Source of the DNA: CAYLYU01 sp964501925
GTDB taxonomy: Bacteria > Pseudomonadota > Zetaproteobacteria > Mariprofundales > Mariprofundaceae
DNA length: 64,000 bases
Reading direction: 5' to 3'
Assembly: GCA_964501925.1 (NCBI GenBank)
Contig: CAZCTM010000002.1
Coordinates: 61,787 to 125,786 of the forward strand
Part shown: positions 57,750-64,000 of the stretch, one piece after another
How the letters are laid out: each line of letters starts with the position of its first letter
How positions within the stretch are numbered: position 1 is the first letter of the stretch
The notes under the pieces: model-generated
Seen by the model: only the letters and a program-made list of their open reading frames with translations
Database searches by the model: none
Told to the model about the DNA's origin: nothing
Position numbers and translations under genes: made by a program

Positions 57750-58337
57750 TCACAGCGCCCCTTTGGTGGAAGGGATATCGGATATGCGTGGATCCTTCGC
57801 GATGGCCACGCGCAGGGCGCGCCCAAAGGCCTTGAATGCGGTTTCGCACAGGTGATGATTGTTGCCACCGCGCAGGGCGTCAATATGTACCGTGATACGG
57901 GCATGATTGCATATCGCCTGAAAAAATTCCTTGAACAGGTCCACGTCAAAATCGCCCACCCGCTCCTTGGGGAACGTGATGTGATATTCCAGACCGGGGC
58001 GACCGGACAAATCCAGAACCACCCGTGAAAGAGCCTCATCCAGTGGTACGTAGGCATGGCCATAGCGGACGATGCCCTTTTTGTCCCCCAGGGCATCCCG
58101 CAGGGCCTCCCCGAAGCAGATGCCTATGTCCTCGACCGTGTGGTGATCATCCACATCCCGGTCCCCGCTTGCCTCAATTTCAAGATCAATCAGCCCGTGC
58201 CGGGCGACCTGTTCAAGCATGTGATCCATGAAGGGAATACTGGTGTGGATCTCGGACTTTCCGCTCCCGTCAAGATCAAGTCTGAGTCGGATGTCGGTTT
58301 CCTTGGTCTTGCGTTCGATGGTTGCTTGTCTTTTCAT
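57750..58337 (-). CDS. hisB: imidazoleglycerol-phosphate dehydratase
   Basis: Dehydrates imidazole glycerol phosphate to imidazole acetol phosphate. The product has 195 residues, monofunctional: it lacks the N-terminal histidinol-phosphatase domain of enteric HisB. The metal-binding repeats HHTVEDIG and GGNNHHLCE are present, and also [19 protein letters not shown] 58337 has AGGAG upstream and overlaps the hisC stop by 4 bp. A separate histidinol phosphatase must be encoded elsewhere. Confidence 0.96.
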   Translation of the reverse strand: MKRQATIERKTKETDIRLRLDLDGSGKSEIHTSIPFMDHMLEQVARHGLIDLEIEASGDRDVDDHHTVEDIGICFGEALRDALGDKKGIVRYGHAYVPLDEALSRVVLDLSGRPGLEYHITFPKERVGDFDVDLFKEFFQAICNHARITVHIDALRGGNNHHLCETAFKAFGRALRVAIAKDPRISDIPSTKGAL

Positions 58338-59368
58338 GCCAGTATCTCCTCGAGTGCGTTCAGGAAAAGGGTGTTTTCTTCCGGGAGCCCAATGGTGACC
58401 CGCAGGCAGTTTTTCAGCAATCCGGTGGAGGAATGGAGATTCCGGATCAGGATCTTCCGCTCGCAAAGATGATGAAACACCCGATCGGCATCAGCCACGC
58501 GGAAAAGCAGGAAATTCGTCTCGGAAGGGAACACCTCCACCCCGTCGATCTGCCGCATGGCCTTCAGCACACGCTCACGCTGTCTGCAGATGGTTTTGGC
58601 CTGCTTGTCGAATTCGGCGTAATGATCCAGAAAAAGGCTGGCCGAAGACTGGGTAAGACTGTTGATGTTATAGGGCAGCCGGACCTTGTCGAGGTGGGAG
58701 ATGGTTTCGGTCTCACCCAGAATGTAGCCCAGTCTCAGGCCCGCCCATCCCAGCTTGGAAAAAGTCCGGAGGATCAGGACATTCGGTGCGATGAGGTCCG
58801 TGTGTGTCCGGTGAGTGAAGGGGGCATAGGCCTCATCGATGATGACCAGGCCGTGAAAGTTTTCGGTGATCTCCCGGATGGTTTCCAGTGACCACAGGTT
58901 GCCGGTCGGGTTGTTCGGGCAGGCCAGAAAGACGATCGATGTCTTTTCCCTCGCGCATACCTTGAGGAACTGGCCGGCATCCAGCGAAAAGTCGGGGGCA
59001 AGCGGGATCGTGGATACGGGGCGGTTCAGCCAGCGCGGAATCAGCTCATACATGGCGAAGCTTGGTGAAGGCACGGTGCACGCCCCCTGATCCGCCGCGA
59101 TCAGGAGCATCTGGATGATTTCATCGGAGCCGTTGCCGAGCAGGATCTGGTCTTCTCCAAGACCCTCATGCACGGCGATCTTGGCGCGAAGCTCCTCGGC
59201 TCCGGGGTCCGGATAGCGGTTGATCGGGGTGTCGGCCAGATGCTTCAACCACGTTGAACGCAGAGACTCTGGCAGCGGATATGGATTTTCCATGGCATCC
59301 AGCTTGATCATGCCGGAGCTGCTGGGGACGTGGTAGGCGGGCAGCGAGCGGATGCCTGCCCGGATCAT
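58334..59368 (-). CDS. hisC: histidinol-phosphate aminotransferase
   Basis: PLP enzyme that transaminates imidazole acetol phosphate. The product has 344 residues, fold type [43 protein letters not shown], and [15 protein letters not shown] with the PLP Lys, then a C-terminal Arg in [17 protein letters not shown] overlaps occur at both ends with hisD and hisB. Confidence 0.95.
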   Translation of the reverse strand: MIRAGIRSLPAYHVPSSSGMIKLDAMENPYPLPESLRSTWLKHLADTPINRYPDPGAEELRAKIAVHEGLGEDQILLGNGSDEIIQMLLIAADQGACTVPSPSFAMYELIPRWLNRPVSTIPLAPDFSLDAGQFLKVCAREKTSIVFLACPNNPTGNLWSLETIREITENFHGLVIIDEAYAPFTHRTHTDLIAPNVLILRTFSKLGWAGLRLGYILGETETISHLDKVRLPYNINSLTQSSASLFLDHYAEFDKQAKTICRQRERVLKAMRQIDGVEVFPSETNFLLFRVADADRVFHHLCERKILIRNLHSSTGLLKNCLRVTIGLPEENTLFLNALEEILA

Positions 59369-60669
59369 TGATCCCCCTTCAGTCTCAGCTCGAGGCTGAG
59401 GGCATGCGCCCCGAGACCCTCACGGTGGGCCAGATGGGCGGCAGCCGGGCCTGTTTTCCGGAGGGACTCGGCGTCCGCGCGAATGATACTGCTGCGCTTG
59501 ATGAAATCGTACACCCCCAGAGGCGAAGAGAATCGTGCGGTCCGGTTGGTGGGCAGCACGTGGTTGGGCCCCGCGACATAATCCCCGAGGGCCTCAGGGG
59601 CGAAATGGCCGATAAATATGGCACCTGCGTGCCTGATGTAGGGAAGAAGGAGGTCGGGGTCCTGAAGTGCGAGCTCAAGGTGTTCCGGGGCGATCCGGTT
59701 GACGATATCAGCGGCCTGCGCCATGTCGCTGACCTGGATAAAGGCGCCGTGCTTCTCAACGGAGGTTTTGGCAATCTCAGCTCGGGGCAGTGTTTTCAGG
59801 TGATTTTCAACGGCCTCAGCCACGGCACTGATCAGCGCCGGTTGGGGGGAAATGAAGATGCTCTGGGCTGCCTCGTCGTGCTCCGCCTGCGAAAGGAAAT
59901 CCGCGGCCAGCCATTCCGGGTTCCCGCCATCGGCGACGATCACGATTTCGGAGGGACCGGCGATCATGTCGATGCCACAGACACCGAAGATCTGCCGCTT
60001 TGCCGCCGCAACGTACTTGTTTCCTGGCCCTACGATCTTGTCCACGGCCGGAATGGTCCGGGTACCATAGGCGAGAGCGGCCACGGCCTGGGCACCGCCA
60101 ACGGCGAAGGCTCTTTGCACACCGCCAATAAAGGCGGCCGCCAGCACCATGTCATTGAGTTCACCTCCGGGTGTGGGAACAACCATGACAATCTCCTCCA
60201 CACCCGCGACATGGGCGGGTACGGCGTTCATCAGGACGGAGGATGGATAGGCGGCCTGGCCGCCGGGAACATAGAGGCCGACACGGTCCAGCGGCACGAT
60301 CCTTTGCCCAAGCGTGAGTCCTGTGTCATCGGTGAACTCCCAGTCAGGCTGTCTCTGATGCTCGTGATAAGAGCGGATCCGGTTTGCCGCCAGCTCGAGT
60401 GTTTCCCGGTCCTCCTCACTGATCTTATGCCATGCCTGCTCGATTCGGTCACGGGGGATTTCCAGCGTTTCACTGCGGCAGTCCCAGCCGTCAAACCGGC
60501 TCGTGTAACGGCACAGGGCCTCATCGCCTTTTTCGCGGACCGCGCGCACAATGTCGGCAACGAGATGCTGGATGTCCTCACCGGTATCGGTCTCGCGCGA
60601 GATCAGCTGCTCCAGGGCCCTGTCGAAGCCTTTCTCCCCTGTGTTCAAGTGAAGAATATTGGCCATCAT
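59365..60669 (-). CDS. hisD: histidinol dehydrogenase
   Basis: Zinc-dependent, NAD-linked oxidation of histidinol to histidine. The product has 434 residues: VGLYVPGGQAAYPSSVLMNAVPA (in part), GGAQAVAALAYGT, DKIVGPGNKYVAAAK, GPSEIVIVAD, SQAEHDE and APEHLEL with the general base and zinc ligands. The start overlaps the hisG stop by 4 bp; a second ATG is adjacent. Confidence 0.96.
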   Translation of the reverse strand: MMANILHLNTGEKGFDRALEQLISRETDTGEDIQHLVADIVRAVREKGDEALCRYTSRFDGWDCRSETLEIPRDRIEQAWHKISEEDRETLELAANRIRSYHEHQRQPDWEFTDDTGLTLGQRIVPLDRVGLYVPGGQAAYPSSVLMNAVPAHVAGVEEIVMVVPTPGGELNDMVLAAAFIGGVQRAFAVGGAQAVAALAYGTRTIPAVDKIVGPGNKYVAAAKRQIFGVCGIDMIAGPSEIVIVADGGNPEWLAADFLSQAEHDEAAQSIFISPQPALISAVAEAVENHLKTLPRAEIAKTSVEKHGAFIQVSDMAQAADIVNRIAPEHLELALQDPDLLLPYIRHAGAIFIGHFAPEALGDYVAGPNHVLPTNRTARFSSPLGVYDFIKRSSIIRADAESLRKTGPAAAHLAHREGLGAHALSLELRLKGDQ

Positions 60670-61320
60670 TGTTCCTCCCGTTCGGCGACCGCGCTTCTCA
60701 ATCGTTCAATCAGCGAAATCACCCGTTCTTTCCGGGTAACGAGGCTTGCGGGATTGACGATAAGACGGCTCGAGATCTCGTACAGGGTTTCCTCCACGGC
60801 CAGGTTGTTGGCCTTCAGGGTGTTTCCCGTTGAAACCAGATCGACGATCCGGTCAGCCATTCCGACCAGCGGCGCCAGCTCCATCGATCCGTACAAATGG
60901 ATGATATCGGCCTGGATTCCGTGTGAGAGGTAGTGCTGCTCGGCAAGGTGGTCGTATTTGGTTGCCACCCGGATTCGGCTCCCCCTCGGGGGTCTTCCCC
61001 TGGCCAGGAGTTCTTTCGGACCGGCTACGCACAGGCGGCACTTCCCGATCTTCAAGTCCAGTGGCTGGAAGACATGTGGTCGAAATTCCAGTAACAGATC
61101 GCGCCCCACAACACCCAGATCGCTCGCACCCCGTTCAACATAGGTACACACATCCGCAGCCCTGATGATGAGAAAGCGGATACCTTCCGGACCTTCCACC
61201 ATCAGTTTTCGTGTCCGGGTCAGATCGGTTTCAGGTTCAAGGCCGGCCTGCCTTAGCAGGGGCAGGAATTCGGCCAGGATACGGCCCTTGGCAACCGCAA
61301 TGGTGAGCGGGCATGAATCT

Positions 61321-61328
<8 letters not shown>
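60666..61328 (-). CDS. hisG: ATP phosphoribosyltransferase, short form (HisG-S)
   Basis: First step of histidine synthesis, joining ATP and PRPP. The product has 220 residues, the short form that lacks the C-terminal regulatory domain and normally needs the HisZ subunit. Motifs: [47 protein letters not shown] and the PRPP loop [16 protein letters not shown]. It overlaps the end of murA by 8 bp. No hisZ is found in the window. Confidence 0.95.
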
Positions 61329-62616
<1,288 letters not shown>

Positions 62617-63301
62617 GTAAGCTCTTAGCCATCTGTATTTCGAACGCTAACCAAAGCGGAGGAGGCGAACAATGTAAAATCAATGCGACGATTGGTCTTC
62701 CTTGAAGGAGTGCTGTCTTGTCCTGGTTCCTCCACATATAAGACATTGGCGGTATTCGAGGCACTCCTTTTCTGGAAATGAGAGATCACGAGAGAGGGAG
62801 GTCCTGATGCAAGTGACAAGGGATGCCGGGCGTGATGGAAACCACGGCTGGAGGAGACGTAAAAGGTGCCTGGCTTTCATACAAACAAGAAAATGAGTAT
62901 ACTGTCCCCACTTTCCGGTGATTCTTTCCATCATTGCTCGCGACGGCGGACAATCGCATACTGCCATGATTCGTTACCAGCCGGGTTGGCAACATGTCAT
63001 GTCTCCCCCTGTCTGTGTATCATCGCCTGGCATTCGGGCGTTTCATTTGAGCTGCCATGAAAATCAGCCCTGAAGGATTCATCAGTATCCTGAGCTACGA
63101 ATTCAGCGTATCGTGCCCCGGCCGTATTTCCCCGCCAGGAGCATCGCGCGAAAACAGCCCCAGCAGTCCCAATGTAATATCAAGATATGAAAGCCTGACC
63201 CCCCACGCCTCCATCTCTTTGCCCGAATTCCGGACATAATTCCGGGGGATAGCAGTGGCTCTGACCCCTTAAGTGTCCCTGCAGCAATGAAACAACAGCA
63301 G
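62617..63301. other. gene-poor stretch with possible mobile-element scars
   Basis: About 680 bp between murA and the AT-richer right end. Only short frames with unconvincing composition occur on either strand, so no gene is called. Notable pieces are GTATACTGTCCCC near 62898-62910, the direct repeat AATTCCGG-ACAT-AATTCCGG near 63223-63245, and GGCTCTGACCCCTTAAGTGTCCC near 63258-63280. Words such as CTGTCCCC and TCTGACCCC recur beside small transposase genes in many proteobacteria, so a decayed insertion is possible. The murA promoter is expected in the left part. Confidence 0.4.
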
Positions 63302-63601
63302 CTAAGGGCATTGGTCTCCTTCTACACGAGAATTAATAATGATTCCGTTAGAGTCTACTTCAAAGTGAACAAAACATCCCTTATCTACTGGGTAAATATA
63401 ATCCATATTACCATTGTCCAACTTATATGCCTTTTCTTGCCAATTTGAACTACGGGCATATGAACCTTGCTTCACAGTCTTAAGCTTATCGATAGAAAAG
63501 CCAATCCATTCCTTTGCCCACATCCTAGCAGAGGGTATAGATGGGCACCCAATAAGCATGATCACGATTACAGTTCCTGCAAAGACTCGGTCAAGTTTCA
63601 T
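63302..63601 (-). CDS. small putative lipoprotein, function unknown
   Basis: From ATG 63601 the product has 99 residues. A hydrophobic leader ends in LIGC, a lipobox-like site with Cys19, so it may be a lipoprotein. The mature part is polar, with two further Cys near the C-terminus (KGCFVHFEV, GDQCP). I do not recognise a family. It lies 19 bp after the toxin-like gene on the same strand, in the same AT-richer DNA. It could be a dedicated partner or immunity protein, but this is positional inference only. No clear ribosome-binding site; ATG 63613 is another start. Confidence 0.5.
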   Translation of the reverse strand: MKLDRVFAGTVIVIMLIGCPSIPSARMWAKEWIGFSIDKLKTVKQGSYARSSNWQEKAYKLDNGNMDYIYPVDKGCFVHFEVDSNGIIINSRVEGDQCP

Positions 63602-63620
63602 ATCTAACACCATTGCTGTA

Positions 63621-64000
63621 CTACTGGCGGGCACTATCTACAACTAATGATGTGATGGCTGGACTTCCACCCAATAACGAGCCATAGCTTATCATTGCAG
63701 AAGGAATCATGCCCGGGATATTGAGAAGATTCCTTGCTGTAATCCCTCCCATTTTATATAGATAAACCTGCATGACATCATGAAAAGCGGCTGTGCCGTT
63801 TAATCCCGGCACATAATTCAGGAGCCGACTCAGGGGATTGCCTTCACCAAAGATACCATGCCAGAAACCTCCCCCTTCAGGATTGCCCGCGAACCCGATA
63901 TGTATTCTATCTTTTTCTGGCAATGCAAGTGGTCCTTTTGGTATTGCTCTGTCTCCACCCTTCCATTCAACACCAAACCCAACAATCTTGTCATATACAT
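63621..64000 (-). CDS. C-terminal end of a large secreted hemagglutinin/RHS-type or polymorphic-toxin protein (5' partial)
   Basis: The frame is open from the right edge of the window to the stop at 63621-63623, about 125 residues. Seen near the C-terminus are GFWHGIFGEGNPLSRLLNYV, PGLNGTAAFHDVMQVYLYK, and LLNIPGMIPSAMISYGSLLG. The PGxN...HDxxQ...NIPGMIPxAxxxYG pattern resembles, from memory, the tails of filamentous-hemagglutinin and RHS-like proteins. The N-terminal part, and so the class of protein, is outside the window. Composition is visibly AT-richer than the rest, consistent with transfer. Confidence 0.55.
   Translation of the reverse strand, partial: VYDKIVGFGVEWKGGDRAIPKGPLALPEKDRIHIGFAGNPEGGGFWHGIFGEGNPLSRLLNYVPGLNGTAAFHDVMQVYLYKMGGITARNLLNIPGMIPSAMISYGSLLGGSPAITSLVVDSARQ

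Noticed and set aside
59368..60933. 521-codon open frame antisense to hisD and hisG
   Set aside because: It spans the overlap of two well-supported his genes, which no real gene would be expected to do without leaving a conserved domain.
62680..62967. 95-codon minus-strand frame in the gene-poor stretch right of murA
   Set aside because: No domain was recognised and there is no ribosome-binding site; it could be part of a decayed element but cannot be supported as a gene.

Overview
The window is a gene-dense bacterial chromosome segment with moderately high GC. Its core genes are proteobacterial: ihfB beside rpsA, the lapA-lapB-pyrF run, a PII/GlnD nitrogen circuit and a sigma-54 promoter. 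Several features argue against an ordinary enteric gammaproteobacterium. These are a c-di-AMP synthase operon (cdaA-cdaR) placed between folP and glmM, an AmmeMemoRadiSam trio, a short-form HisG, and no ihfA after pheT. A lineage near the Gamma/Zetaproteobacteria fits, but that is inference; no rRNA gene is present to settle it.

Layout, left to right. 1-7533 (+): aroA (5' truncated by the window edge), cmk, rpsA, ihfB, lapA, lapB, pyrF and a dGTPase. 7530-9181 (-): a PP2C phosphatase and speE. Then tRNA-Asn(GTT) and a divergent speD. 10123-16029 (+): a SpoIIE/RsbU-type phosphatase, fumC, a sensor diguanylate cyclase and a lone carA. 16035-19797 (-): a membrane protein, nadC, birA, coaX and a SPOR-like secreted protein. 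19877-26505 (+): rpiA, queA, then a nitrogen cluster amtB-nadE-glnK-glnA led by a sigma-54 promoter and ended by a strong terminator. 26563-29406 (-): a zinc/manganese-type ABC importer and an RDD membrane protein.

29511-36336 (+): tilS, ftsH, folP, cdaA, cdaR, glmM. Then tRNA-Val(GAC) and the translation block thrS-infC-rpmI-rplT-pheS-pheT, followed by rnhB, mutS, glnD, a patatin-like protein, a sugar-nucleotidyltransferase and a dicarboxylate/amino-acid symporter (to 51922). 51923-62616 (-): a convergent set running murA-hisG-hisD-hisC-hisB-hisH-hisA-hisF, dedA, amrB, a possible small Cys-rich ORF, amrA and amrS. The right end (62617-64000) is different: about 680 bp without a convincing gene, then visibly AT-richer DNA with a small lipoprotein ORF and the C-terminal end of a large protein that runs off the window and resembles secreted hemagglutinin/polymorphic-toxin tails.

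Functionally, the window holds most of a nitrogen-sensing loop: GlnD modifies the PII protein GlnK, which acts with the transporter AmtB and with glutamine synthetase. It also holds peptidoglycan precursor supply (glmM, murA and probably the murU-like gene) linked to c-di-AMP synthesis, NAD and CoA cofactor genes, spermidine synthesis, and most of histidine biosynthesis. No CRISPR array, integrase, rRNA operon or intact insertion sequence was seen.
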